From Eulemur rufifrons (lineage: Eukaryota; Chordata; Mammalia; Primates; Lemuridae), in NCBI RefSeq assembly GCF_041146395.1, contig NC_091001.1, forward strand, positions 103,438,965 to 103,502,964: a DNA stretch of 64,000 bases, read 5' to 3'. Below are positions 33,636-44,999 of the stretch, in pieces; position 1 is the stretch's first letter, and each line of letters opens with the position of its first letter. Both the position numbers and the translations under genes were made by a program. The notes beneath the pieces were generated by a model that searched no databases, had not been told where the DNA came from, and saw nothing but the letters and a program-made list of their open reading frames with translations.

Positions 33636-34054
33636 AGTGTTTTCCTCTGAACTCTCCAGAATTCTTCCACATTTACTGCTTATGTGTGCAATGCTTTATC
33701 TTCAAGCCACAAAATGGTTTTCTGCTTTTATGGGGCTTCCTTGATATGCTTCATAGAACTATTCTTACCTTGACCTCTTTTTAATTTTAAAATCTAGTTA
33801 TGATTCCTTATTTTATCCTGAAAAAAAAAAAAACAGCAAAGAAAATGATCTAGTAATTAAGTTGGTTCCCTTTTATAAGGCCTCTTGATCTGATAATGGT
33901 GACAGGTCCAGCCAAAACCTTTGAGTAAGATTCTAATGCAGAGATCAAAAGACACTTATGTAGATCTTTAAGTGGAAGGATTAGGAGAAAGAAGGCAAAT
34001 AAATGCCTGATACCTCATTAGCAAGTGTGTTCTCATCTGAAGTGGAAAGAGGCA
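33636..34054. other. Unannotated sequence
   Basis: It contains an A run at 33821-33833. No recognised body upstream of it. Confidence 0.45.
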
Positions 34055-34221
34055 CAGTGTGGTGTAGTAGAAAGTGTACGTGCCCTGGAGTCGGACACAC
34101 CTGGGTGAACTGGTTCAGCTGCTCTCAAGCTATCAAAACTTGGTCTTGATCTTGAATTGACCACAGATGCGAAGCCTCAGTTTCCTCATCTGTAAAGTGG
34201 GTTTAATAGTAATTATGTGAT
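34055..34221 (+). mobile_element. MIR element, 3' end missing
   Basis: 'gtggtgtagtagaaagtgta', 'gccctggagtcggacacacc' and 'gcctcagtttcctcatctgt', followed by 'aaagtgggtttaatagtaat'. Stops where an L2 begins. Confidence 0.82.
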
Positions 34222-34465
34222 ATTCACTCATTTCAATCATTCATAAGTCAACAGATATTTATTGAAGACCTATTATGAAACAGACATTATCCTAGTTGCT
34301 GGGAATAGAGCCAAGGATAAAAATGACACAGACATAGCTGTTATCTTCATGGACTTGGAATCTAGTGGAGAAGACAGCATTGTATAGATAATTGTGTAAT
34401 CAAATAATTAAATTGTGATAAAGGTTATGGAGAAATAATGCAAGATGTTATGGGAGTGTGTTAGT
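34222..34465 (-). mobile_element. L2 3' end
   Basis: 'agtcaacagatatttattga', 'agacctattatgaaacagac', 'ttgctgggaatagagccaag', 'atggacttggaatctagtgg' and 'ttgtgataaaggttatggag': clear antisense L2 tail. Confidence 0.8.
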
Positions 34466-35389
34466 ACAGTTTGGGGGATCAAGGAACTCTAAAATTGAGA
34501 CAAAGGATTAATAGAATGAGTTGCCATATAGGGTGGTTGCATGGATGCTAGACTTTTGCCTGTTGAAGTCTCTAGCATGGCATCTGGGACATAGTAATCA
34601 TCAGTGGTGACAATGAGAACTAAGAGGGACTAAGTGACTGCCCACTTCAGATACTTTGAGATACTCCAAGTAGGGTTTCCCCACCATCTCTCCCTTTTGC
34701 AGCTCAAATCCTTTTCATAGGGCACAAATCCTTCCTTCCCAGGATTAGATGGCAAATCCTCAGAGATTTATTCTAAGTTACTCTAAGACTAAGTCATGCT
34801 ATCTGTTACTGATTGATGTAAGATCAGTCTTGAGACCGATTGAAATATCTCATAGGAATAAGTTACTCCAATCAATGTTAAATCTCTAATAATTGATATA
34901 ATATCCCATCCTGCGAACAAGTTTTATTTAGGGGAAGAAAACATAAGAATGACCCCTGAGAATGGAAGAGGTAGCACATAGTGTAGAAAATGTCAAATGG
35001 AGATCCTGAGAGCTTGTACACTGAAGTTAATAGAAAGAGGTTGAAATGTTTGAAAACATGCTGGCTTCCTGAGGAATTTTATCCAGGAAGCCTGTAGGAT
35101 GTCTATTTTCTGATGGCAAAAGTGGTCCCTGCTACCTTCACGATCTATAAAAGCTTTTAGTTCATTACAATAATGTCGATGGTCCCCCATGCTTTCTTGG
35201 GGTTTCTGATGGACGGCGTTATTCCACAGACGTGATCAATCGATTGCCTCCCCAGTCCTGGAGGTTGCTGACTTTTGCTGACTGTGCCAGTAAGAGGATA
35301 TCATTTCTGTATTGCTGGGGCTTTCTGGGGCTTCTAAAGACTGAGAACTATACTCATCTTTCTATCTACCATCTGTCTGTCTAGACTTT
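34466..35389. other. Unannotated sequence
   Basis: Nothing recognised. Confidence 0.45.
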
Positions 35390-35700
35390 TTGAGCACCTG
35401 TTAGTTCTTGGTGTTGAGTTGGAAGTTGTGGATAAAGAATAAAGCAATAGTTTCTGCCCTCAAAGAGTTCACAGTCTAGTTAGTGTTCTGATGGAAGAAA
35501 GTAGCAGGACCTATAAGAGCAGAAATGAAGAAATTACTAGCTTATCATGGGCATATTGGGAAAGGGGGGACATATATGGATAGGCCATGAAATGAGGTCT
35601 ACCTACCAGAGATGGCGTTAATGGGCTTTCTAGGAAGTAAATTGCCTGTGAAAATGCACAAAAGAATGAAAAAACATACTTGCCAGATGAAGTGGTCCAT
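35390..35700 (-). mobile_element. L2 3' fragment
   Basis: 'tgagcacctgttagttcttg', 'agtttctgccctcaaagagt' and 'tcacagtctagttagtgttc' match the antisense L2 tail. The part after 35510 is weaker. Confidence 0.58.
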
Positions 35701-35770
35701 GGACCAAACATATTCAAGAATCATTAATGTAATGAAATATATTCTTTTTCAAAGCCCTTTGAGTGGTGCA

Positions 35771-35834
35771 GAAAGAGAGGAGGAGAGAGAAACAGAGGAG
35801 AGGGAGAGAGGGAGAAGTAGGGAAGGCGGGGAAT
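35771..35834 (+). repeat. GA-rich low-complexity tract
   Basis: Almost pure purine, mixing gaga, gagg and gggaga units. It makes the E/R-rich end of a local open frame, which is not coding. Confidence 0.9.
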
Positions 35835-36059
35835 AGGGTCATAACTGCTCTCTCACTGGTAGAGGGGCGTTGAATAGATCAGGGTGACAGCATTTAACTC
35901 AGCAGTTCGCAGATTAAAGATGCCTGACTTACTGGTCACTTTATGAACTTGGCCAAGTTGTCAACCTCATTTTTCCTGTTGGCATGGACAAGCCAGGTTG
36001 ACAACATATTTGCATCACTGAGGATTCTTTTCCTGTCCTCCTAATTCTAGAAATCAATG

Positions 36060-36290
36060 ATTTTAGAATTTGATGACCAAAGGTTTGTATCCCAGCACTT
36101 CCATTTATTTGCAATATGACCTTGAACAAATTTCTTAACTTCTTTAAGCCTCAGTCTTACGTAACATCAGGTGAGCCCTCCCTTGCATTGCTGTTGTAGG
36201 TACCAGGTAAAATTTATATGAATATCTAGTATGGTCCCTGATGTGTAGGAGGCACTCAGTTTATGGATGTTGTTATTACTATTTCTTCCA
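36060..36290 (+). mobile_element. MIR element
   Basis: 'aatatgaccttgaacaaatt', 'cttaacttctttaagcctca', 'ctagtatggtccctgatgtg' and 'aggaggcactcagtttatgg' give the MIR order. Confidence 0.7.
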
Positions 36291-36344
36291 TTATTTTTGT
36301 TTCCAGTAGTAATTCTTCTAATATTATATCACTTTTTGTGATTT

Positions 36345-36450
36345 TTTCTTCTGTATTAGATTGTAAAAATCTGTGGAGAAAGGGGTTGGACTTTACCTTT
36401 CTCCAGGCACCTGGCTGGTAAAGATGCTTAGTGAATACTTGGTAACTCAC
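36345..36450 (+). mobile_element. L2 3' fragment
   Basis: 'ttagattgtaaaaatctgtg' and 'ccaggcacctggctggtaaa', then 'gatgcttagtgaatacttgg', fit the L2 tail. Confidence 0.45.
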
Positions 36451-38489
36451 TGATAGAAAATGCTTGAAAATGTGGAGTTGAGAGAGTAAATTCCTGTTTA
36501 CTTTTTCTAGTATAAACAATTTTATCTAATGTCTTACGTGCTATAAAGAATTTACAGGAAGTTCACAAAATGGAAAAACAGATAAAGTTCAATCATAAAA
36601 GTGATATGCAATCTCAGAACATTTCAGAAAGAGTCCTTAATCCTATATATATTGCCAGAAAATGAAGAATGAGTTTCATCCACAAAGAGGCAAGATGCAG
36701 GGAAATTTTGGGGGTTACGCTGTTTAGTTGAATCTTACACATAATTATTTATTTTAACCAAGGTTTCTTTTTGATAGGATTAATATTGGATGGAAGACAC
36801 GCTCTTTTACCAACGATTCCCCAAAGTTACTGTGCATAGGAATCCCATAGAGAAGCTTAGCAGACTGCAGGATTCTAACCCCAGGAATTCTGCTTTAGAA
36901 CTTCAATCCTGTTTGTGTCTGCTGATATCCTGAGGTTCTACCAAGGCCATAGCCTTAGCTGGGGTCCTGTCTGCCTCACCCTCCCCTCCCTGCCCCAGGC
37001 TTAGACATTGAAGTACTTGTGCTCACACAGGGGCCCCTTCAGCCAATAGGTGGTCTTCTGAGCCAACAGATAATTGCTTTCTTTAGGGGCCCTGCAAGCA
37101 GAGCCACAGTTCAGGGATTTGCTAATTAACATTCCCTGTTGACTGATTATCCACCTCCATCATGTGTTTACTTCGACACATTTAGTTTTTAAATCAATTT
37201 AAATCCCAGGTCCACAGCCCTTACCTGAATGGATGTACATGATATATTTGTCTGTCACTTCCACCACCACACTGAAGGCTGCTACCCCTAACGATTAACA
37301 GCTACAGAAGCAGCTGGTGCCCACTGAAGCTACCACTTCCCAGGACCTCTCCTGGAGGCTCTGTAGTTTCCCCTGGGGCTGGATCAGTCCCTGACTATGG
37401 AAACAGAATCCTTGGCTTGGAGAGATTCAGCAGCATCTTTCTGCTGACCTTTCACAGTGTTGGTAAGCAACAGAGCTGTGATCCCGTCCTAGATCTGTCT
37501 GATTTCAAAACCCCTGCTACTTCCACTAAAATGAAGGAAAGGCAAATGATCTCTTTTCATCATCTGTACTATTTGAGTATGAACTGTAGTATTTCAGACT
37601 CCTGTCTGGATGAGAGAAGAACCAGCTTTACTTTTTCAAGGCGAGAATTCAGAAATATTTTTCATATTTATTATTTTAGATTCTTCTTATCCTTTTAGTC
37701 CAGAGGTTTGCCACGAGACAGGAGGAATTAATGTCATGTCACATAAGGGAGCAAAACGTCTTTGGGTATAGCCCCAGCCTAGGGCTCCAAATACAGAGGT
37801 TGAATACATGAGGCAAAATACAACCTTTTTGAAATCCTCTTTCCTCTGTTAATATAATTTGCTGCACATATTTCAAGGCACTGTAGACATGGAACAGCTT
37901 CACCATTAGCCTTTCTGCAGAGGACAGCCTGAGAGCCGAGTGAGAATGTGACAGCCAGAAGCTGGTCAATTTTAGGGAACAGAGAAAATCTGCATTGCAG
38001 AGTCGGAGGGACTACCTCATGGAAAACAGCAGCTGGAGTGTTAGCCAGAGCTCTGCTGGCGGAGTAGGGAAATGCAGCCGCTGTTCCAAGACACAAGGAG
38101 ACTGCGCATGTGCAGCATAATGCAGAGAGAACATTTGCATCTTTCCTGTGAGGTGAGCAGAAAACAGGCCTCCCTACGAAAAGATTTCACATGGGAATTT
38201 CCTGATGGTTGAGATTAAAATGCAAAACAATTTCCTGTGTTGAGGAAACGTGGACCTGAGTGTGCACAAAGGAATGGTCCTAGAGAGGAATCACTCGCAG
38301 CTAGAAGTCACTCTGCAATGGGTGCTGGATGGAGGAAGGTACAAGGGCAGTGGTCACAGATACAGTGTGATTTTTATAGGTATCTAAGGAACAGTCTTCT
38401 GGAAATATTCACTATTGGGAATACTTCTCAGGTTGCAAATTTTGTGTCTCAGTCCCCTACTGAAATGCAAATATGGTACCTGTGAAGTT
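36451..38489. other. Unannotated sequence, about 2 kb
   Basis: It is less AT-rich at 36900-37400 than its neighbours. No repeat, exon or CpG island recognised. Confidence 0.45.
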
Positions 38490-38610
38490 TCATGGTATAG
38501 GGGAAAGAATATTCAAATCAGAAGACTAGGATTTTATTCCCTGGCCAATTCATGCCCTCTCTTGGCTTCAGTTTACCATCTCTTATAAAAGGAATATGGA
38601 CTATCTGAGT
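38490..38610 (+). mobile_element. MIR fragment
   Basis: 'atggtataggggaaagaata', 'cagaagactaggattttatt' and 'cttggcttcagtttaccatc' match the MIR 5' half and core. Confidence 0.65.
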
Positions 38611-38671
38611 GCTTCTCAAACTCTTGTGTGTTTAGGAGTCATTTGGGAATCTCATTAAATGCAGATTCTGA
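38611..38671 (+). mobile_element. MER5A (hAT-Charlie), left piece
   Basis: 'gagtgcttctcaaactcttg' and 'gaatctcattaaatgcagat' match the MER5A start (cagtggttctcaaactttagtg ... aaacacagatt). Broken by an Alu-derived insertion whose 9-bp target site ends at 38671. Confidence 0.78.
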
Positions 38672-38878
38672 GCTAGGCACAGTGGTGCATGCCTGTAGTC
38701 CCAGCTACTAGGGAGGCTGAGGCGGGGTTGCTTGAGGCCAGGAGTTCAAGGCTGTAGTACGCCAAGATTGTGCCTGTGAATGGCCACTGCGCTCTACTTC
38801 AGCCTAAGCAACACAGCAAGACGTTATCTCTTAAAAAAAAAAAAAAAAAGAAAAAAAAGAAAAGAAAAGAAAAACCCA
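38672..38878 (+). mobile_element. Monomeric Alu right-arm element with A-rich tail
   Basis: 'gcacagtggtgcatgcctgt' and 'agtcccagctactagggagg', then 'gttcaaggctgtagtac' and 'ccactgcgctctacttcagc', match the Alu right monomer only; the left arm is absent. Tail of A runs with G interruptions from 38833. The target duplication agattctga is at 38663-38671 and 38879-38887. Confidence 0.87.
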
Positions 38879-38887
38879 AGATTCTGA

Positions 38888-38990
38888 AGATTCAGTGGTT
38901 CTAAGGTAGGACCTGAGAATCTACATTTGCAACTAGGTCCCAGGTAAGGCTGATGCTGCTATTCTAGGGTTCGTACTCTGACTAACATGA
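38888..38990 (+). mobile_element. MER5A, right piece
   Basis: 'gattcagtggttctaaggta', 'ggacctgagaatctacattt', 'gcaactaggtcccaggtaag', 'gctgatgctgctattctagg' complete the element started at 38611. Confidence 0.82.
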
Positions 38991-39099
38991 GACTGGAATT
39001 TTTTCAAAAGCCCTTAACCTTGACACTGGGTTAAAAGAGAAGGAAACTAGGGGCCTTGATGGATAAAATTGTATAATCTCAGGATTTCAAATGTTTTTA

Positions 39100-39285
39100 A
39101 AAGTCTCCATTCATTTACTAATTCTTTCAAATATTCATTGAGCCAATATTATGTTATGGGTACTCTTTCAGAAACCAACAGTGGGGGAAAATTGCCAAGG
39201 TCTATGCCATGTGGGAGTCTAGTGGAGGGAAACAGGCAACAAACAAAAAAATAAGTGGACATAGTAATTCAGACCAGGATGAGAA
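39100..39285 (-). mobile_element. L2 3' end, left piece
   Basis: 'tcaaatattcattgagccaa', 'gggagtctagtggagggaaa' and 'caggcaacaaacaaaaaaat' match the antisense L2 tail. Interrupted at about 39286. Confidence 0.65.
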
Positions 39286-39412
39286 CATTAGCTGGAATGT
39301 AACTTCCATGGGGCAAGGACTTTGCTCTTGTTTGTATATCTATTCCCATTGCCTAGAAAAGCATCTGAAACATAGTAAGTGCTCAACAAGTATTTCTTGA
39401 ACAAAGGAATAA
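39286..39412 (+). mobile_element. L2 3' end nested in an opposite L2
   Basis: 'cttccatggggcaaggactt', 'tctattcccattgcctagaa', 'catagtaagtgctcaacaag' and 'tatttcttgaacaaagga' are sense L2 terminus, opposite to the flanking L2. Confidence 0.68.
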
Positions 39413-40135
39413 GTCAATACAGTAAGTGCTATCTAAAAGCAACATAAAATAAAGTGATTCAAAGGAGAGTGGGAGAGTGGTGTGAGCATTTTAGGTTAGT
39501 AAGCAGAGAAGGCCTCTCTGAAGAGGTGGCATTTGAACCAAGTATTGCATGACAAGAAGGAATTGACCATGCACACATCAGTTTTCCAACAGAGGGAATG
39601 GCAAGTACAAAGGCCCTGAGATGGGTTTGCTTGGCACACTCAAGGCTCAGCAAGGAGGAGACCTGTAGCTGAGGGGCTGGTGAGGACTGGCCTCAGAATA
39701 CAGAGAAAAGAGACAGACTTAGGTGGAGGTAGGCAAGGACAAAACCATGAAGGTCATGGTTAGGGATGTGGATTTTACTTAAATGCCATGGAAGGTCATA
39801 GAGGCTTTTCATGAAAAGCCTGGCCTGATGTAATTCATATTTTAAAAAGACCAGTCTGGCTGTCGCTAGAGGATATGGAAAGCCAAGTGTGGAGGAAGCA
39901 TGACAGGAGGCTGTTCCACTTGGAGGGATATCCCAGTATTCCAGAACGGAACAGGTAGTGGTGGTTTGATGACAGTCCTAGAAGAAGTAGATGCCTTATA
40001 TAAATACATTCAAAGTTGACCTGGCAGGATTGACTGGTGGAGTTGATGTTGGCTGGGGCCGTCGGGGGTGGAGACGAATGAAAGGAACAACCAAGGATTC
40101 TCTTTGCCCAACCCTTTAGCTGATGTAGGGATATG
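39413..40135 (-). mobile_element. L2 coding region, right piece
   Basis: 'gaaggcctctctgaagaggt', 'caacagagggaatggcaagt', 'acaaaggccctgagatgggt', 'tgtggattttacttaaatgc', 'agaccagtctggctgtcgct' and 'caaccaaggattctctttgc' follow the antisense L2 for over 700 bp. It is the best-preserved L2 in the window. Confidence 0.82.
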
Positions 40136-40688
40136 TTCTCCTTTATAAGTCAACCTATTTTTGGATGCTTGATTTGTAGGCAGAATTTTCACATATGGAG
40201 TTTAAATCTGTTTCCCTGCGTCTTCATTCACTGATCTGAGGCCGAGCTTTTGAAATTACACGGACCAAGTCTACTGCTTCTTCCTTCCAATAATCCTGCA
40301 AATGTTCAAAGACAAAGGGAGGTTATAAACTTTTTCACACACCCCATAAACCTGCTCTCCTCCAAGATAAATGTGCTCTGTGTGCCCATATCATCCTCTC
40401 ATACCAGCCATGACTTGACTTTGCCTCTAAGACATATTGCTGTGTGGTTAGAATCTCTCGGTGGTTCATCCTTCCTGGTCACTGGATGAAACCAGGCCTG
40501 GAATCAGTAAGCAATGAAATCTTCAATCACTGTTCCACAAATGAACTTTATAAAAGACTAATGTCTGTGACCCATCTCTGGGAAGTCTGATTTAGTTGAC
40601 ATGGGTGTCTCCCAGGCATTGACAGTTTCATAAGTTCCCAGTTAAATCTAATGTGCAACAAAGTGTGAAAACTGTTGTTATTTTGATC
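40136..40688. other. Unannotated sequence
   Basis: Nothing recognised. Confidence 0.45.
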
Positions 40689-40853
40689 CTTGCTATTCAA
40701 AGTATGGCCCATAGACCAGTAGTATTGGCACCCCCAGGACCTTGTTAGAGATGTAGGACCTCAGCCCTCCCCATCTATCCTACTGAATCAGAATCTCCAT
40801 TTTAACACAATCCTCAGATAGTGTCTTTATGCATTAAGGTTTGAGAAGCATTT
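40689..40853 (-). mobile_element. MER5A (hAT-Charlie)
   Basis: 'ttcaaagtatggcccataga', 'ccagtagtattggcaccccc', 'ctactgaatcagaatctcca' and 'aaggtttgagaagca' match MER5A in reverse. Nonautonomous, no coding capacity. Confidence 0.78.
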
Positions 40854-40861
40854 GTCTTAAT

Positions 40862-41071
40862 CAGTGTTTCTAAACCTTGGCTGCACATTGGAATCATACT
40901 GGGAGCTTTAAAACATAAATACTAATAAATATTACTAAATAATACTAATAAATACCAATTCCTAGTTCTACCCCAAGAGATTCTGATATCAGTCTGGAGT
41001 GTATGCCTGGGCATTAGGATCTTTAAAAGCTCCCCAGATGATTTAAATGTGCAAACTAATGGGAACCACTG
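40862..41071 (+). mobile_element. MER5-like hAT element
   Basis: It starts cagtgtttctaaaccttgg and ends gggaaccactg, imperfect terminal inverted repeats. Inside: 'gctgcacattggaatcatac', 'agagattctgatatcagtct' and 'gggcattaggatctttaaaa'. A local 'actaataaat' expansion sits at 40920-40956. It lies 8 bp after the previous element. Confidence 0.75.
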
Positions 41072-41859
41072 CTCTGTATCTTACACTGATAGTAATTAAG
41101 CTAGTGGCCATGAGTAAGGTGCTTATTTGCTCCCACAATTTCCTCATTGACAAAAGCAAACCTTGGCTCTGGCACAATGGACCAAAGAAATATTAAGCAT
41201 TTAGGGCTTTTTGCTAGCAGGAAGCTTTGTAGCTATATAATTAGGAATTTAGCCAACAAGGAGATCCCAATATTGAAAAATAAAGCTGATGAGAAAAGGT
41301 GAAATCTGAGTTAATTTTCCCAGAAAAGTGAAGGCAGGAGATTGGTTACAGAGTTTCAGTCCCCAGTAAGGTAATTTAATAGAAGATGTCAACAAGTTCT
41401 TTTCATTTGCCACCAAAGGAGAGGTACTGCCAAGCCGAGACAGCAGCATGAGAGATGTTGTCATGGCATCTGGGATTATTTCCTGATGATTACTGAGCTA
41501 GTCACTCATGTGCTATTATCCTTGGAGCAGCTTGTGCCAGACACTTCAGGGGTGAGAAGATTATGCTTATGACAACTAGGCTTTCCCCAGAAGATTTGTT
41601 TGGTGGCCCAGATCTTGGGGACTGTAGAAGCTGAATGGAAGGGCAGAAATTGGTCAATATCTGTAAACAGATGTCACCTGGAGGCATTTGAGAACATCCT
41701 CTGAGGGTCTTAGAAAAAAGGATCAATTATTTTCCATCTAGATGGTCAAACTACAGAAGAGTTGCCTTCTTAGATCCACTTCTCTAGATATTACCTTTTT
41801 CTCATAGATTGGAAGATATGGGCAAAGAGCAGGCTGTGCCTGTGGAGTTATAGAAAAAC
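41072..41859. other. Unannotated sequence
   Basis: Nothing recognised. Confidence 0.45.
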
Positions 41860-42060
41860 AATTCATATTTGTATAGAACTTTACTCATAAATTCTGATAT
41901 TTCATTTGCTGTGCTTGTAAATTATGTGAAAGTGGTATCATTCCCCTCTACTTGTAAGAAAATTAAGACTGGAGGTGACATGATTTAAGGACAGAGTGCC
42001 AAGTGGTGGCTCCTCAATTTGGATCCAGGTCTTTCACCTCTAATTCCAATGTACTTCTGA
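41860..42060 (-). mobile_element. MIR element, diverged
   Basis: 'caattcatatttgtatagaa', 'aagtggtatcattcccctct', 'gtaagaaaattaagactgga' and 'ggatccaggtctttcacctc' follow antisense MIR order. Confidence 0.55.
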
Positions 42061-42242
42061 ATTCTAAGAAATGGACCATATTTATTTTTTAAGTATTTAT
42101 CAACATCTTAGGGATTTTAAAAAGGAGTAACCAGGAGCAGAAGAAAGTAACCCTCAAATTCTTCCATGATGACCCTGGCTCTGCCCTGTCAGTGATCATG
42201 CTGTATGTCAGCTTTGGCTCTAAAGGTGCCCTGAGAAATAAT

Positions 42243-42412
42243 GGGGTATGACTGTTAACGGGTATAGGGTTTCTTTTGGGGGTCATGAAAATATTTTGGA
42301 ATTAGATAAGGGTCATGGTTGTGCAACCTACTGATTATACTAAAGGCCACTGAATTGTAAACTTTAAAAGGGCAAATTTTATGATATCTGAATTATATAT
42401 CAATAAGAAAAA
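42243..42412 (+). mobile_element. L1M 3' end
   Basis: 'aacgggtatagggtttcttt', 'tcatgaaaatattttggaat', 'ccactgaattgtaaacttta' and 'tatatcaataagaaaaaga' are the typical L1MB/L1MC 3' terminus. Confidence 0.78.
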
Positions 42413-43060
42413 GAGTTGGAGACTTCAACAACAAATAGAACTAAGTAGATCAACAAAAAAATAGAAGATTTGCAAAACACTATAACCCAACTAGACCCAA
42501 TTAGGTATTTACAGAATAATTTACCCATAAACATCAGAATTCATATTCTTCTCAAGCACACATGGAGTGTTCTCCAAGACAGACAATATGCTGGGTCATG
42601 AAATGGCACTCAATATATTTAAAATGATTTAATCATGCCTGTATATTTTATGACCACAATGCAATGAAATTAGAAATCAATAACAGAATGAAATTTGAAA
42701 AATTCACAAAATGTGGATAATAAATATCCAATCCCAAATGGATCAAAGAGGAAATCACAAGGTAAATTAGAAATACTTTGAGATAAATAAAAACATATGG
42801 GATGCAACTAGAGTAGTGTTTAGAGGGAAATTTATAGCTATAAATGCATATATTAAAAAAAATCCCCAAATAATTACCTAACCTTACACCATAAGACACT
42901 GGAAAAGTTAGAGCAAACCAAACCTAAGGCAAGCATAATGGGGGAAGGAAGTAGTAAAGATTAGAGTAGAAATTAATAAAAGAGAGAATAGAAAATAATA
43001 GAAATAAAATGAAACCATGGTTCATTTCAAAATTGACAAATCTTTTACAAGACTTAAGTG
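42413..43060 (+). mobile_element. L1M ORF2 internal fragment
   Basis: Translation with frame repairs resembles the ORF2 endonuclease end and the linker before reverse transcriptase: blocks like FTHKHQNSYSSQAHMECSPR, FIAINAYIKK and TPYKTLEKLEQTKPKAS. Both ends are truncated and stops are present, so it is dead. It directly follows the 3' end of another L1M in the same orientation. Confidence 0.83.
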
Positions 43061-43534
43061 TTTTTGCACTGAGGGTCTTTTCCTAGGTCCCTGAAATAAA
43101 TGCAGCCAGGTAGGCTGTTAGGCTCCAGACAGAGTCACTCTGTTCTATGAATGAAAGCTCAGACATACCCTAGTTACAGTGGGAAGTGGGATATTAGACA
43201 TCTCTGAGCTCATTCCTTACTGATGGGAACAGGAGAGAGTATCTGTTAGGTATGTTCTAAATCCAGGTCATACAACCTGAGAAAATATACTGTGTTAAGA
43301 GGTCAAATTAAAATGCAGTGGTTCCCAGGGTCAAGTCCGGAATAGAAGGATAATATAGCAACAGGATGACATCTCGATGGGTAAACAGGTCACAAAGTAG
43401 GCAGGAAAGTGGAGTTCAGGTGGGGCAGTCATGTGACACCCAGAGGCCAGCTGCATTTCTTCATAATAAGTTTCTAGGGCTGTAGGCTGGTGAGAGGACA
43501 CCCTGTGTTGCCAAAGGTATGATGGGAAAATGAC
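43061..43534. other. Unannotated sequence
   Basis: Nothing recognised. Confidence 0.45.
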
Positions 43535-43730
43535 TTCCAAATCAAATAGCCGTGGACACAAATCCTGGCCCAGGCACTTGCCAGCAGATGACCTCAGGCA
43601 GATTATTTTCTAAAAGACAGATGATAATTTTTGTCTTACACAAGTGTGATGAGGAAATGGGATCAAATATAAATCGCCTTTTATAGCATTTGGTACCAAG
43701 AAGATGTGTGATAGATGGGAGATGATGGTG
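43535..43730 (+). mobile_element. MIR element, diverged
   Basis: 'cacaaatcctggcccaggca', 'gatgacctcaggcagattat' and 'gtgatgaggaaatgggatca', then 'agcatttggtaccaagaaga', fit the MIR order. Confidence 0.55.
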
Positions 43731-44254
43731 CTACTTTTTTAACAATACATCATTATTGTGTTATTACAGTAGTTTCAAGAAAATGAAAGTTATGGCCAAC
43801 TCAATCAGAAATTCCTTTTCACAGGCAATACCACAGAAGAGATGTGATTTCCTGGCTGAAAAGAGCCCACTGCACAGTTGTCAGGATTGTCCATTACACA
43901 GAGATCTTCCCCACAGCCCAGATATTTGCCAACGTGAAATCCCCTTGGATCATCAAGTTTTTAAACTGATTCTTCATATGAAGTAGAGACTTTAACAGCA
44001 TAAAGGAGTGAGCCTAGAGCATCATTCTACTCAGGCATACACTCTGAGAATGAAACTTTAATTCTAGAATTCTGTACTTCAACCAGTTTTCCTTTATGCC
44101 AACAAATTGTTCTGCAGTGGCCATGGTCAGGTTTTGCCATTCAGTATTACGTTTCCTTCTAAATTTAGGAACATACTTGACATTTATGGTACACATGCCC
44201 TATCCTTGCTCTCTGTTAGATAAAAATGGATTAGTTATGTATCTATATTAAAGG
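43731..44254. other. Unannotated sequence
   Basis: Nothing recognised. The 76-codon frame at 43756-43986 has no family. Confidence 0.45.
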
Positions 44255-44385
44255 TAGTTACTTACCAGAACTATTGTCACTCCTTTTTACAGATGGAGAA
44301 ACATAGGCTTAGGTATCTTGTCCAAGACCATGTAGCGGGAATCAAGCCTGTTTGATGCCAAGGCCCATTCTATTCCTCCTCCACC
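44255..44385 (-). mobile_element. MIR fragment
   Basis: 'tttttacagatggagaaaca' and 'cttgtccaagaccatgtagc' with 'gggaatcaagcctgtttgat' match antisense MIR. Confidence 0.68.
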
Positions 44386-44596
44386 ACCTCTACTGCCTTG
44401 TATCTACATCTGGAAATAAGACTTCTAGGCAAAAAGCCAGGCTTCCAAGCAGGGTATATTTAGTAAAATGAGCACAATCAAAAAATCATTCATAAACAGC
44501 ACTGATGGGGAGTGATCATGCCTGGGAAGAGTGGAGCCATGTGCACAGAAGAAATATATCTCCATATTACATCTCTCAGTTTAACTCTTTCTCATC

Positions 44597-44695
44597 TATG
44601 CACTCATTCATTCGATAATTAAGCATCTGCTGTATGCTAGACTTATTCCGTGCTTTGTAGGGCCCCAACAGAGAGTCATACAGATGACTAAATGC
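44597..44695 (-). mobile_element. L2 3' end
   Basis: 'cactcattcattcgataatt' and 'agcatctgctgtatgctaga', then 'gccccaacagagagtcatac', match the antisense L2 terminus. Confidence 0.6.
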
Positions 44696-44999
44696 AATTG
44701 TGCTCAGTTTGTGAAACCTTCCTTTATGGAAAAGGACTTTCTTGCTCTTTCTGAAGCACCACACCACTTTTACCCATCACTACCTGTCTGGTATCCAGTG
44801 CTCTTGGAGATGGTGCATTGGCAAGAGCACAGAGCCTCTTGCCATACTTCTAGGCCTCTCTGCTTTCAGAAGTCTTTCCTGTCCACACTCCCAAATATAG
44901 CCCTCATTTAGTTGACCATTTCCCAAAGTTCTACAGCCCTAATACCTGACCCTTCCTTGAAACCTGAGCACACACTACCTTTACTCAAAGGCTGTGAGC
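44696..44999. other. Unannotated, possibly decayed L2
   Basis: C/T-rich with weak sense-L2 character ('ctctgctttcagaagtcttt'). Not firm. Confidence 0.3.

Noticed and set aside
38103..38114. NRF1-like motif tgcgcatgtgca
   Set aside because: One mismatch to the palindromic consensus, single site, no CpG-rich promoter context.
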